Part shown: positions 11,628 to 23,236 of the stretch, one piece after another | How positions within the stretch are numbered: position 1 is the stretch's first letter | Layout of the letters: each line of letters opens with the position of its first letter | Assembly: GCA_038373865.1 (NCBI GenBank) | Contig: JAXGGA010003944.1 | Coordinates: 30,973-94,972, forward strand | Length of the DNA stretch: 64,000 nt | Direction of reading: 5' to 3' | Source: Uloborus plumipes | Taxonomy: Eukaryota > Arthropoda > Arachnida > Araneae > Uloboridae | Program-made: the position numbers and the translations under genes | The notes under the pieces: generated by a model | What the model was told of the DNA's origin: nothing | Seen by the model: only the letters and a program-made list of their open reading frames with translations | Database searches by the model: none

Positions 11628-12931
11628 AGGGGAGACTGGGTACGGTTGTGACAATTTTCATTTGCTCCCCCATAGATCCCTTAGCAATGCCTGTGAGCTG
11701 GTTTAAAGTTGTTTTTATGTTAAAGTGTTTATTTGTCTGCTTATAAACACTAAAATTTTCTCCCTAAGTACAATAGTTAACTCATAGGAACAAATTAAAC
11801 AAAAAAGGAAAAAATGTCACAACCGACCCCACCCCAGGGGCGGTTGCGACAGTGCTTGGGGTCGGTTGTGACAAGTTCAAAAATACAGCAAAACAGTCTA
11901 GATCACTTTTAATTTCAAGTAATATTTAACGTAATTCAACATAACCTTCATTTGGGAAAGTTCAGTTGAAGTAGCCTTATCCCAAGTCTTACAAAAATAT
12001 CTGGTTTTTGGAATTTCGTAACGTCTGTTTTGGCAACATTATGCACATCCTGTGGGTCATAACCGTGTCTGTTCATAACAATTCTCAAGTATCAAAGAAA
12101 GATTCCACATTTATTTGTTTTATTGATGCTTGTTACTCTTGAAAGGCTAGTTGCATGAGCTACACGAACAGACGTGAAGCATTTCTATTCATAAATGAAC
12201 GGAACCATTTCTCAGTAGCCATTTTACTCTCATATCTGCTTTCAGTGTATATGTAAGCTCAAAAGCACTTTATTATGAGCAATATAATCTATGCACACGT
12301 TGTTTTCATAGTGACGGCGCCGGCTGGCTCCATCGCGTTTACGAATGAATGTTTCGTAGCAAAGACTTAGGATTAACGTTGCATTTCCAAAGCTGTCCGA
12401 AAGAAAAAAAGAAGTTTCACTTCTTTATAAGCTTCTTTATATTTCATTAGGTCACACTTCCCGATTTCTGTCTTCTCCAAGCGTATTATGGGCATCAAAT
12501 ATGATAAAAACATGTTTTACTCGTGTCACAACCGTCCCCACGCAATTTGTCACAACCGACCCCAACCCACTACTTTTGAAAACAGCAATTGCCATGGCAA
12601 TACAAAATAGCCTACATAAAAAGTAATCACTGCTATTTCACTATTAATGTTCACTACTAACGGGGAGAAAACTCTCATTTCTCTATCTGTACCCATTCAA
12701 CTGGAATTACTAAAAGACATCGAACAAAAAAACTTACTTTTGACTGTTAAAAAGTAACCAACCCCTCTGCTAGCGTTAATGTCGCTCGATAGCTACCGCA
12801 ATGCTTTGACACACATTCAGACAAACATGCTGCTACTATATCTCTTTGCTTCAACCAGGTATTAATTATGGTTTAGCTAATATGACGACTGTCACAACCG
12901 CCCCGCGTCACAACCGTCCCCAGTCTCCCCT
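11628..12931. mobile_element. TA-flanked 1.3-kb DNA transposon with repeated GTCACAACCG motifs
   Basis: The left end AGGGGAGACTGGG..CGGTTGTGAC (11628-11652) is matched at 12907-12931 by its inverted copy with one mismatch in 25. If the element is GGGG…CCCC it is flanked by TA on both sides (mariner/pogo-type target). The motif GTCACAACCG(A/T/C)CCCC recurs in both orientations near 11640, 11816, 11846, 11857, 12524, 12549, 12893 and 12907. The pair at 11816-11872 forms a 16-bp perfect inverted repeat. No transposase is visible, so the copy is non-autonomous. The paralogous empty site in the downstream duplicate supports the boundaries. Confidence 0.8.
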
Positions 12932-13412
12932 ACTGTAAAAATACTGTAAAAAAATGGCATCTTGCACCTAAAGATGATGAGAGTTTGCATACTCCGAAGG
13001 ATAGACTTTTCTTTGCTTTTTTCCTTTTTAAACCATATTTAGTAAAACAAACGCACAGTTTTGATGCTTTATTGCGTATGATACACCAAATCTGGTAAAG
13101 ATAATGTATCAACCTTAAGCTCTAGAAAATTGCACCATCTTCTGGTGCAACGTTGCAAAAATATTAGACCGTGCATTGCATTTTACATCAAAAAACTTAA
13201 CTTGGGCCGAAAGGCATCACTTTTGAACTTTAGAGAAAGCTACTGACATTGCATCACTTCTGAACTTTAGAGAAAGCTACTGACATTCGCATCGTATAGG
13301 TTCTGACAAGTAAGGAAGACACACCTACAGCCGATAATACACTTACAACCGTGCATAAAAAAGTCGACTTTGCAAAAACATTTTGCACGCCTACACTGAA
13401 AAAAACTGGCGT

Positions 13413-13591
13413 GTTGCACCGAAAAATGATGCGAATTTGCATGCTCCTAAGTTACCTTCTTTTAAATCATATTTAGTGAAGCACAAGCAACTTTTGGTGC
13501 TTTACTCCAATGAAGCACCAAATCTGGTAAAGGTAATGTAACAACCTAACAACCGTTGGCTCCGGAAAATTGCATCATCTTTTGGTGCAAC
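13413..13591. mobile_element. 179-bp MITE or inverted repeat (GTTGCACC…GGTGCAAC)
   Basis: The ends GTTGCACCGAAAAATGATGC (13413-13432) and GCATCATCTTTTGGTGCAAC (13572-13591) are inverted copies with two mismatches in 20. The older duplicate near 12965-13150 has the same pair, so it was present before the duplication. Its superfamily is not clear. Confidence 0.6.
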
Positions 13592-13639
13592 GTAGCAAAA
13601 ATAGTAGATCGTAGCATTTTAAATCAGAAAATTTAAGTT

Positions 13640-15290
13640 TCTAGTGCGAAATAGATATCAATATATTTTATGTGAATATTCAGTTTCCAAGAGCATCAAA
13701 AGGCACCACCCACTTTAAGAAATTGGAGCAAAAAATTAACTGGTATTAGCTCTAATCAGGGGCTCTGGGAGCCTTTCAAATCTTTTGTTTGTATCCATGT
13801 AATATAGCTCAAATAAGATGAACAAAATCAAGCTCAAAGTGAAATACGGTTAATTTTGCCACTCTCTTTCCCTGGTGACATTGGCGCCAAAATTTAATAT
13901 ATTATTAGGGGATATTGGGATTCACATAGTTTAGTAAGCACTTATGTAACACATCAAATACGAAATTTCCAATAATAGTTGAATTTTAGAAGATGGACCA
14001 GGTTTTGAAATTCTTTCTTTTTCCATCAAGGCACTACTTGTAATTAAAAAAAAAAAAAAATCAGATCTATGTAAAATAGATTTTTTTTTTTTTTTCATTT
14101 TTTTAATATCTCAATCCCGTCTCCAATCTTTGGGTTTTAATTTCATACACTGCTACACTGAATAAATTTTATGGTTTATTTAGATACAACATTTATAATG
14201 TTATCAATTGAGTTACACATCTGTTTCTTGAAAAAGATGCGTAGAATTAAGAATAATTTATTGTGTTCACTAGCAGTCATTCCTGAATACTTGCTCCTTA
14301 AAAATTTCTTTTAGAAAATAGTGATACATGAAAGTTGGGGCAGAACTTCCCAACCAAAAGATTGGGAAATACGACTGACATTTTACATCCCCCCCCCTTT
14401 CTTATTTAATATCATGGTAGGGTCAAATGCTTGTCGCAGGTTAGGTGACGGAGACTTTAATCACAAACCCAGGGGATAGGTCATGAGGGTCAATACTTTA
14501 GAAGCTACTAAAAATAGCATAAAACTGAGTTTTGGGAACTTTAATCCCGGGAAACTCTCAACAGACCTTATATTTGTGATCAAATACTATGTTTATGACT
14601 CCCACCCTTAGTTCTTATAATGATATCTTCAAAAACCAGAAGCAGTGCTTGTGACCTAGGGCAATTTTAAACATTCTCATATTCATTAAATAAACTGAAA
14701 ATAACTATTATTTTTAAGAAAAAAAAAGTATACATAAAATTAGCAATAGAGAATTAAAATAAACTGATACTTTGACTTCAAAGGTTCTAAAAAAGTGAGC
14801 TAACAATTCAATTAACCGCCCTAGGCCCAGGCAGTTGCGTACTGTGTAACGGGGCCAACTAACTAAAAGTGAGGCCCAAGACTGACAATACTTTGGAAGC
14901 CGCCGTCTACATTCTAGCTTTTTAAGTCAACAAAAAATAATCTTTAACTTTTTCGCAGTGTCGGTGCTAGCCCCTTTTGGGGATTATTGTATATAGCTCT
15001 GCAGGGCTCTATGCAGTCGCAATGTATGCATTATGTCTTGCACTGATACTGCTTCCTTATATCCATTTTAGCTTAAGAGTTTTATAGCTAATTATTTTTT
15101 TAAAAAAATCTTTTTTTACTTGCATAAAATAAACTAAATAATAGAAATACTAATTAAATAGCCAAAGATGTTTTTTTCCGTCAATAATTAAATTGTTATT
15201 TTCTCTTAAAAATACACAATTCTTTAATGATGTGCATCCGTTTATAAGGGGCCCCTTAGGAAGATGGGGCTCCAGTCCTAGTCCTAGTTA
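13640..15290. other. AT-rich sequence with degenerate repeat pieces
   Basis: No exon was recognised. A-rich and T-rich runs around an ATCTA…TAGAT core at 14047-14096 form a weak hairpin. GC-richer pieces at 14815-14900 and 15245-15295 (GGGGCC, GGGGCCCC) resemble hAT MITE ends, but no matching pair with a target duplication was found. Confidence 0.4.
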
Positions 15291-15301
15291 GGCTATGCAA
15301 T

Positions 15302-15357
15302 ATAGTTAACTAGCTGCACTAGTTAACTAGCTGCTAGGGCACTAGTTAACTAGCTGC
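15302..15357. repeat. Short tandem repeat of palindromic TAGTTAACTAGCTGC units
   Basis: Three imperfect copies of (C/A)TAGTTAACTAGCTGC with spacers of 2 and 8 bp. Each contains the palindrome AGTTAACT. Confidence 0.8.
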
Positions 15358-16436
15358 AAAAGAAAGATAGGGGAAAAAGAAAAATTCAGCGGCTCACCTC
15401 AGTTCTTCAATAGAGAGTTACTATTTCAGATTTCTCAAGACAGGAACTGCAAGGATATCTTTTTGAACAGGCTATATTTAGAACAGGGAGTAAGCAAACG
15501 GGCATCACACAACCAACCATTTGCGCTAACAGAACGGAATTCCTCGATCTTTAGTCAAAACATCAGTCGTCTATAAGTACTGACGGATGTTCCCGATTGT
15601 TTGGCTCAGAGGATTCCAGTACCTTTTCAGATTCACCATGTCTTTTTCCGACAACGATGGAAATCATAATGTAACCGAGAACTATTTGTATTTATACTAA
15701 AACTTTTTTTTTTTTTTTTTTTGAAGGGTTGTGGCTCATTTGGAATACTTAGTTCTAAATATTCTCACAGTACACTAAGTCGTCTAGTCCTATGAAAATT
15801 GGTCCTTATTTTTCAGAGTACCATCATGACCGGATGAAGATGAAAATCAAATTCCTCGAGTGGATGGGGTACATAAAAAAGTCTTAAAAACTGTACCTCT
15901 ACACCTCAAGGTTTTCAAAGGAAAAAATGTGAGGGAGTCATAGAGGTTCAGTTCGGTGGTATTTTTAATGTAGTCCAAACAGACGACAAATCTAGAGTTA
16001 CAATTTATCTGGGATTGATGAGACAGCATGTCTACACGCACGACTGTTTTTTAGGGAGGGGGGAATCTGAATTTAGTGGTAAGAATATAAAATTATAAAT
16101 TATAGCTCGCATTCAAATTTCATAAAAATACTTTAATTGTACCTGTCACAGTTTTTGTCAACAAAGTTTTTGGTGTCATGAGTTTCTAACGGCATCTACC
16201 ATTTCTCACTGTGTCACCTCAGTTATGTCACGGTACCCAGTTTGAGAACCTCCGGCTTAAAAAACATTTGAATCAGTCCTAGCTTCATAAATTTTTATAA
16301 TAAATATATTTAACAACATCATTATGAATAATCTGGCCTAAGTACTCAATTTTCGAAAACTAAATTTAAAGAACTAAAAACAGTACGACATAAAGAGATG
16401 GTGACACAGCTATTTTTGCAAACATTAGTTGCTAAT
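15358..16436. other. AT-rich sequence; possible single hAT end near 16225-16256
   Basis: CAGTTTGAGAACCTCCGG resembles the right end of 'CAG.GGTTCTCAAACT' hAT elements, but no left partner was found. The rest is unassigned. Confidence 0.35.
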
Positions 16437-16946
16437 CAGTGACGTAGCTATGTGGGAGCGATATAGGCCAGGTGCCAAATATTCGAGGGGTAACACCAAG
16501 ACCCAACGAGCAAAAAAAAAAAAAAAATCACGAAAAACATTTTAAAGGAAACAATGGCTAAATGTGGATTTGTCTATCATTTGCTTCTTGGCTATTTTAA
16601 ACTAAATAATATTTTTCTTTCAAAAATATACTTCAAATTTTTAACAGCTAAAAGCATTGGGATTTCTTTTAAGAAACAAGTAGTAAATAAAGACATAGGA
16701 AAATGTTTACACTTGAGGTGCCTTAGATGCGCAGAAGCAGACTTGTAGGAAGTGGGGAAGCTGAGGGAGTTCAAACACCCAAAGAAAATATTTCTGGGGT
16801 GTTCAGAAACATTCAGTCAAGTTTTGTTAAAACTTTGATTCAATGCAATATTTTCGAATCGAAATTGTTGAATTCTGAAACCATAAAGAGGAACCAAGTT
16901 CCATTCAAACACGTACAGACTTTTCTTCACTAGCCGATACTGATAG
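16437..16946. mobile_element. Possible hAT-like element (CAGTGACGTAGCT end)
   Basis: The left end CAGTGACGTAGCTATG resembles the common CAGTGGCGTAGCTA hAT terminus. TTGCTAAT before it and TTGCTTAT after 16946 match at 7 of 8 positions. The right end (CTAGCCGATACTGATAG) is only weakly inverted, so the boundary is uncertain. Chance frames inside are not coding. Confidence 0.35.
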
Positions 16947-16954
16947 TTGCTTAT

Positions 16955-17415
16955 TTATGTTACTTCTCATTTAGGTAGTTAGTTCTAAATATGTCCATGA
17001 TACTTGATTGATTTTAATAAAATTTGATGGTGTATGATTTAATACATATGTATAGATATTAAATGTTAGATTTTCTTCTTCAACGGAATTTTCAAATGTA
17101 AACAATAAAGTTTTGAATTTCATGAAATCAGCAAATACTTATTTACTGCCTAAAGATAGCAAACAGCGATGTGACGTGATAAGGACATTTTTTAAAACTA
17201 GACCTTGTACATAAGTTCGATACATGAGTAGTAAGATACATTGAACTGATGCGAGAGGTAAGCAACAAAATACACGAAATTACATGCGACGTAACTTATA
17301 AGCGACTTATACATGAGTACATTTGGTGATTTAAAAGAGTCAAAATGAAAATGTCCCCCCCCCCCTCTTTTTTCTTTCCTTTCTCTCTCTTTCACCAAAA
17401 AAAACCGCTCGTGTT
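16955..17415. other. AT-rich sequence with a C-tract, nothing else recognised
   Basis: A poly-C/poly-T stretch at about 17354-17395 is the only distinctive element. Confidence 0.4.
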
Positions 17416-17612
17416 CAGGGCCCGATTAAGATATCCCGGGGCCCTATGCCAAGTACTTTTTTGGGGCCCCCTTGTATTCAAACTTTATAATTTTAACCTT
17501 TGACTAAAACAATTTTAACTGTAGACTGAAGTAATTTTAGCCATTTGGGGGCCCCTAAAAAGCGGGGACCTCAGGCCATGGCCTAGTTGGCCTATTCAGT
17601 TATCAGGGCCTG
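17416..17612. mobile_element. 197-bp hAT MITE, 8-bp target duplication CTCGTGTT
   Basis: The element starts CAGGGCCCGATTAAG and ends TTATCAGGGCCTG. It is flanked by perfect CTCGTGTT copies at 17408-17415 and 17613-17620. An 8-bp duplication and CAGGG-type ends are diagnostic of hAT. It is the same family as 24636-24839. Confidence 0.9.
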
Positions 17613-17620
17613 CTCGTGTT

Positions 17621-17867
17621 AATATTTCTGGCTATAATTTGAATAAGTTTCTCGGAGTCAAAAGTATCTTATGTACCTCGGCTCCATCTTGTCTTGATTG
17701 GTGCTTCAATACATCCGTTTTCAATTTGAGTTGATTGCTGATTCCTAACATTATAGTTTTTTCTTGTTTAAATATTAAAAAGATCGACACATCCTTTTCG
17801 ACCGATTGATTGCTAAAAAAATTAATCAGCATCAATTCTCATTGTAGACCATTTGAAGAAAAATTTA
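17621..17867. other. AT-rich spacer between two hAT insertions
   Basis: Nothing recognised; chance frames only. Confidence 0.4.
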
Positions 17868-17875
17868 GTTATGTT

Positions 17876-18725
17876 CAAGGTGTAAAAAAATCAATGATTT
17901 TTTTGAAAAAATCAAAAAAATCGGATTTTTTTTATTTAAATCAGATTTTTTTGATTTAAATCGGATTTTTTTGATTTTTTTAAAAAAAATTAGAAACTTC
18001 AGTTATTAATTAATTTTTATTTATGAACAACTTACCTTTAAGTTTTTAAAAATACAAAAACACCTTTGAAGTAAAACTTCACCAGTAAGAAACCCAGAAA
18101 AAAGTGTTAGGAGCCAATCTGAAAATAATCCTGTCTACTAGCTAGGATGAAAATCAAATGGGGCAGGAAGCTCAAACCAATCCTCACTTCATTCAGCCCC
18201 CCCCCCTCTTTATTTTGCTTTTGTTTTGTAAAGCTGGAATATGTTCCATTTCAGTCAATAATAAAGACTGCCCCCCCCCCCCCCAAGTTGCTAATGCAAG
18301 GCATAGAAAATTCATCTTCTTTTTGGTTGTTTTTGTTTTTTCTTTTCACTGAAAGTATATCACACACATTCTATCATGTCCCTCCCCCCTCAATTCACTC
18401 TTTGCAACACCTGCATGTATTTTCTTTATTTCTCATATTAGACAAAACAAATAGCACTATTTGTGCATACATATTATTTGGACTGCAACCTTCCAGCATC
18501 TGTGGAGGGGGGATGAGTAGGATTACTTTTCCATTTATTAGATGGAAATCAAAGCTCTGAAAGAAAATGGTAAAAATAATGAAATTGGGATTGTCCAAGA
18601 GAATTTTTTAAGGATTAAAATAAAAAGTGATTTAAATCAATGATTTTTTTTTAAAAAATCAATTGATTTAAATCGCGATTTAAATCACTGATTTAAATCA
18701 ATTGATTTAAATCATTGACACCCTG
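17876..18725. mobile_element. 850-bp hAT element with GATTTAAATC arrays, 8-bp target duplication GTTATGTT
   Basis: The left end CAAGGTGT…TCAATGATTT and right end AAATCATTGACACCCTG are inverted copies. Perfect GTTATGTT copies flank it (17868-17875 and 18726-18733). Both subterminal regions hold repeated palindromic GATTTAAATC and TGATTTTTTT blocks (17890-17980 and 18628-18715), a plausible transposase-binding arrangement. The middle contains proline-coding C-tracts in chance frames but no transposase, so it is non-autonomous. Confidence 0.9.
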
Positions 18726-18733
18726 GTTATGTT

Positions 18734-19000
18734 TACTATTAACAATTAAGTATCTATTTAACTTGAAGTGAAAAAAAAAAAAAAAAAAAAACTGTTTACC
18801 AACATACATTCATTTTCCGAATTTGGTCAAGATGTGTTCGGTACAATTTGTTTTAATTTTATCAATTCATTTATTTTTCTCCTCTCAATGTACCAACTCC
18901 AGCGACTTTGACAAGATTAGTCTCGGGTCAATAATCTATACATAATTGACTCAAGCAATTAAACTTTCGGGTAGAAAGGAAGGAGGGGATTAAAAAAAAC
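18734..19000. other. AT-rich spacer with an A-tract at about 18770-18790
   Basis: No feature beyond the homopolymer. Confidence 0.4.
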
Positions 19001-19470
19001 ATTTCAACCCCTCCCACCATTGTTTCCGAGGTCTTCCACCAAAATGGCGTCATTCGAAAGTCTGTGACGATTCCGTGTGCCAGAGATGCTTCCGTAAAGG
19101 AAAGAAAGAAAACATGGCGGACCCAAACACACATTATTCGCTCGGAAAAGAGAGAAAGTGCAGAGGGAAGGAAGAGGAGGCATGACCCAAAAATTCCTCG
19201 TTCTGTCACCCCTCATCCCGCTCGTTCCCACACACACACGCACAGCGCGCACACACACAGACGGCCGGACAGACAAACGAGCCCAGAGAGAGAGAGAAAC
19301 GAAACCTTCGAGCCAAGGGAGCAAAATTCCGCATTGCGAGTTTTGCCTTGGGCTGGAGTCATTCGTTCAAAGCCGAGAGCTCGTTTGGCTGGCAGTTCAT
19401 TCACAGCTCCGCGAGATGCAAATCGGTGACGCGCATGACCAAACATGGAGGACCGGCTGAGCATTTCTAT
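19001..19470. promoter_or_regulatory. CpG-rich island with YY1/Pho-, GAGA- and octamer-like motifs
   Basis: This is one of the most G+C-rich stretches in the window. Motifs read directly are AAAATGGCG (19041), AACATGGCG (19111), an ACACAC run (19231-19260), GAGAGAGAGA (19285-19297) and the octamer ATGCAAAT (19416-19423). Overlapping open frames in several phases give arginine/histidine-rich low-complexity products and do not look coding. It could be a promoter, enhancer or Polycomb-type response element; this is inferred from motifs alone. Confidence 0.35.
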
Positions 19471-20640
19471 CTGCTAACCAGTTTGACATTTAATAGTAGT
19501 CGCGCCATATTGGGATAAAAACGGCTGAAGAGAAGTTTCTTATCACTGGAGGAAATTTTTCCAGTTAGTTCTAAGATAAAATATCAAGCGCATCAGATCG
19601 AAGATATTTTCTCAAATAAAAAAGTGCTATAAATATTAATTTTAGAAATTTTGATCACATCTCACTTGGATTTTTCCGTTAATGGATCTAAAGATTTAGA
19701 ACGAATTTGAATACATTTTTAAAGATTAAATCAATGTTAAAGCGTAGAAAAAATTGATTGTTTTCACGAAAAAAAAAAACTGTTTTGAAATTCAATTGAA
19801 ACTATCTGCTATTTTTGTCCAAAACAACAAAGGCAGCTTTTCACACACCAACTTGAAAAGCAGGTAACTAAAAACACATAAGGCAAATAAAATCAAAATT
19901 TCACGTAAAATTCTGGAAGAGGAAAGCAACCAGGGTCAAATACACATCATAGAACCTAATTCACACCTTCCTTCGGATCCTGATCAGAGTTATTAAAAAC
20001 TGTCAGGCCTTGCACAAGATTTAAAAAGCTTTCAAAGACTAAGAACATATAATACCATATAATTATTATTCTCAAACGTGTCTAATGTTTCGAACTTACT
20101 TCATTGAAAGTTTTACCGGCTTCAACGTCATTCAATGTTTCCAACGAATGTCAGTAAAATTGTCACTTGTGAAATTTCCTAGGTAGCTCAAACTGCTTAT
20201 AAATCGAACTATTTTTCTTACGAATATCGCAATGATCATTAAACCACTACTTCTTTTTTAATGGAAGCCTTCGAAACTTTGTAAATCGGGTTCGTGATTT
20301 TCAACCGGTGGTCCGGTGAAACCAATTCGCAGAAAAATTCGACCGGTCCTCTGAGATTTTTGCTCTTCCACATTAAAAACATTCCCTCATTCAATAAATA
20401 AATAAACGTTTAAGTAAAGTAAATAATAATAATTTGCTCGATATTTTTAAAGTAAATTCTGAGATTAATTTTCGTAATTTTCAATGATTTTCCAAATTTT
20501 TGTTAAAAGTTAGGATATATTTTTATGCTAGCTATTTGATGCTAAGTAAAAATCTATTTTTAATTAGAATTATACCTTTGCAAAAAATTAAAAAAAAATA
20601 CTCGACTGCAATGTTTTTTAGATGTTCTTAACCTTTCGCG
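19471..20640. other. AT-rich sequence; possible lone hAT end at about 20297-20345
   Basis: TTTTCAACCGGTGGTCCG resembles the end of a known type of hAT element (CAGTGGTTTTCAACC), but its partner was not found. Nothing else recognised. Confidence 0.35.
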
Positions 20641-20648
20641 AGAAGAAG

Positions 20649-20693
20649 GTGTGTGTGTGTGTGTTTTTCACAATAATAATAATAATAATAATA
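20649..20693. repeat. (GT)n followed by (AAT)n microsatellites
   Basis: GTGTGTGTGTGTGT at about 20650-20664 and about seven AAT units at about 20672-20693. Confidence 0.9.
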
Positions 20694-20699
20694 AACACC

Positions 20700-23236
20700 A
20701 GTTCGCGTATTCACCCCCCCCCTCCCCCAACGCCTTTTGCCGGTTCTGCGGGTCGAAAAGGGTTGAGAAAAACTGTTCCGAATGAAATTGGCTCCAAACT
20801 TATATACAACCAAAGAAGCTTTTACATTTATGGAGTGATAAAGATATTTCTTGTGACCGCAAAAAACATGCAAGCAATATATTTTGCAAAATTTGAGCGG
20901 AATACCTTGTTTTTTAGCCACTCTATTTTTCGGTAATAAACTATTTCAAGAAATATTCACACGATTTTTATTCGAGTTCCAAAAATTGCATACAAAATAC
21001 ATCGCGAAATATTAAATAAGACAAGTTAAAGTTATACTGCGGGGCCAAAGATGGCGTCCTATGCGACTCGGCCCTCGGAAAGAAGTTTTTAAATTAGAAT
21101 CAGCTGAGACGGCTTTTTGTTTTTCATTCGTTGCGTGCCATTTATTCGTAAGTGGTCGTTCTCCGGTTGTAAACGTAAGGATTTTTTTTTTTTAATTGAA
21201 GCGAGAGAGGCTGAACGGAAAATGTTTTTGATGCACTTTTGAGAAAATAATAATAATAACTACATAAATACAGCACACAAATTCAAAAAAAGTTACACCA
21301 CAATGCAGACATCATTGACGTAGTTATTTAGCGCTATAAAAAGAGCACGAAATAAGTAGTAATTTATATTTGTATATTTTACTGTGTATTTTTTAGTAAG
21401 AAAAAAGTTTGAGGAACCAAAAAAGGGGGCGAGGGAGGGGGGTGGTAACATGGCGCGGGTGAGGAAATTTGCGAATACAGATGCACCCAAATTTCGTTTT
21501 TAAAGTTGTTTAGCAATTAGCATGCATCATAATTTCACTTCTGCTTCATTGCATCAATTTTAAGATTTTCTAATTTCGCTTTGTTTATTGAGAAACATTT
21601 TATTCATTAATAGACTGGTAATTAACCATGAAGTAGTAATACTTTATAAGTAGATTTATGGATATAGACGTTTGAACACATTTACAAAACCTTACATTTA
21701 AAGAATATCCCCTAAAAGGAATTAGTGTTAAAATTTTAGACTTACTGTTACTTTTAAGGGAATTAATTGGCAAACATTCTGAATTCATAAGCATATTTTA
21801 GGTCAGTAGAAGTAGAAATATGAAGGAAAACTTAAGTAAGTTAAAACCATTAGCGGACAAAATTCAGAACTTCAATGGACGTTAATAGGAAAAATTAAGA
21901 TAAGCTTCAATAAGCTACAAGGACTTTTGAAGAAATGCTTTGTGAATTTCACGCATTTTAGCAAATAGCCTACCGCCAAGGGGGAGATAGTAGAGTGCCC
22001 CCCCTCCCCCCATGAAGCAACAAAATTATATGAACACACCAGCAAGAGCCTAAAATTGGTCTTTTGAACTTCAAAAACTGCGGGTGCCCCCCCCCCCTCC
22101 CTTGTGCTTTTCGTATAAAATTGATGAAACTTTACTTTGCTATTTTTAGGGAGCAATACTAGACAGGTAATAAAATATGTGGGTTGAAAAAAAAAAAGGT
22201 TTTAAGTAGATAATTTTGAGGGCCGAGGTTGGAAACGATATTAATTCAAAATACTCTTAGACTCGACACGATTTGGGGAAAATATGTGACCTATACTGAG
22301 GCATTGAGATTTTACAACTGTGACGAAAAGGTAATAAAATAGAAAATCAATGTAACAACGCACAAATAGGCATACAATTCCTATGATTTTTATTCTATAG
22401 CTCCAAAGTTTTTTCGCTTATATCATAGGCATGAGAAACCTGTTTCCCATATCTGTGCATTAATGAAGGAGCTCAAGTATGCCAGCATGTAATGCCAATG
22501 CATGTCCACTATTTGAGTCTTTTGAGACATCCTCATTTACTATTTAAATATTTACTAAAAACAAGGGGAATATAAATTAATTTTGCATAAATGATTACGT
22601 CAGTAAAATATATTCTACTAATTACGAATTGCGCCTTTCAGTGCAATCAGCTCCATCATTTAGACATTTTCCAGGAAAAATGCAAATTTTGTCAAATCAA
22701 CAAAAACCAACTCCCCTACACATAAATAGATTAATTTCTCAAAACTACAGGTGGCAGGAATTGTCCCCTTATGACCCCCTAAATGACAGACCTGGGTGCA
22801 ATCCTGCTGGATAAACGAACATCTAAAGAAAAAATTAGTACAATTCATAGAAATAAATTTTATTTCATTAAAATTAGGCATTTGTTGCAAAACATAACAG
22901 CTTTTCGTTTCACTCAGAATATATTGAACTAAAATTTTAAAGAACTTGAACGGATTCACTCAAGAGTATATCAGCTTTTGATACCGGTTCAACTAAGTTA
23001 ATATGATTTAAAGTTGATCCCACCTTTCTAAAATATAAAAATAAGGAATAATCAGATACTGCTACGAGACCATTCTCAAAAATGCATTTCCCCAAAATTT
23101 TCAAATTTCTTTAAGCATGTCGCCATTTTTCAATGAAAATTGTTGAATGTTTCAATTATCTTTTTGAATCCGCTTGAAATAGATACGCAGGAAATATTTC
23201 TGACATAAAAACTTAAGGAAAAGCCGTTCAGTAACT
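20700..23236. other. Mostly AT-rich sequence with C-tracts and a small GC-rich patch
   Basis: GC-richer pieces lie at 20715-20770 and 21040-21080 (AAGATGGCG at 21048) and 21420-21470 (AACATGGCG at 21448). A fragment at about 22060-22115 (TTGAACTTCAAAA…CCCCTCCCTTGT) resembles the right half of the MITE at 30402-30688. No exon was recognised. Confidence 0.35.

Larger units (their letters stand above)
11384..13620 (+). repeat. Tandem duplication, copy 1 (11384-13180) interrupted by a transposon, copy 2 (13249-13620)
   Basis: Copy 1 starts GCATCACTTCTGAATTTTAG and copy 2 GCATCACTTCTGAACTTTAG. They share GACACACCTACAGCCGA, then a GTTGCACC..AAA.ATGATG segment and CACCAAATCTGGTAAAG. Copy 1 differs mainly by holding the 1.3-kb element 11628-12931 at its middle. 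Copy 2 continues uninterrupted at the equivalent point and so serves as the empty site. A short partial third copy of the first motif lies at about 13215-13248. Confidence 0.8.

Noticed and set aside
14815..15295. hAT MITE of the GGGGCCCC type
   Set aside because: GC-rich blocks resemble family ends, but no inverted pair with an 8-bp duplication could be established.
18147..18560. 137-codon plus-strand frame
   Set aside because: It lies inside a hAT element with an exact 8-bp duplication and is dominated by prolines from C-tracts.
19064..19460. Overlapping 100-120-codon frames on both strands
   Set aside because: Several phases are open at once, as expected in GC-rich, stop-poor DNA. Products are arginine- and histidine-rich without a domain.
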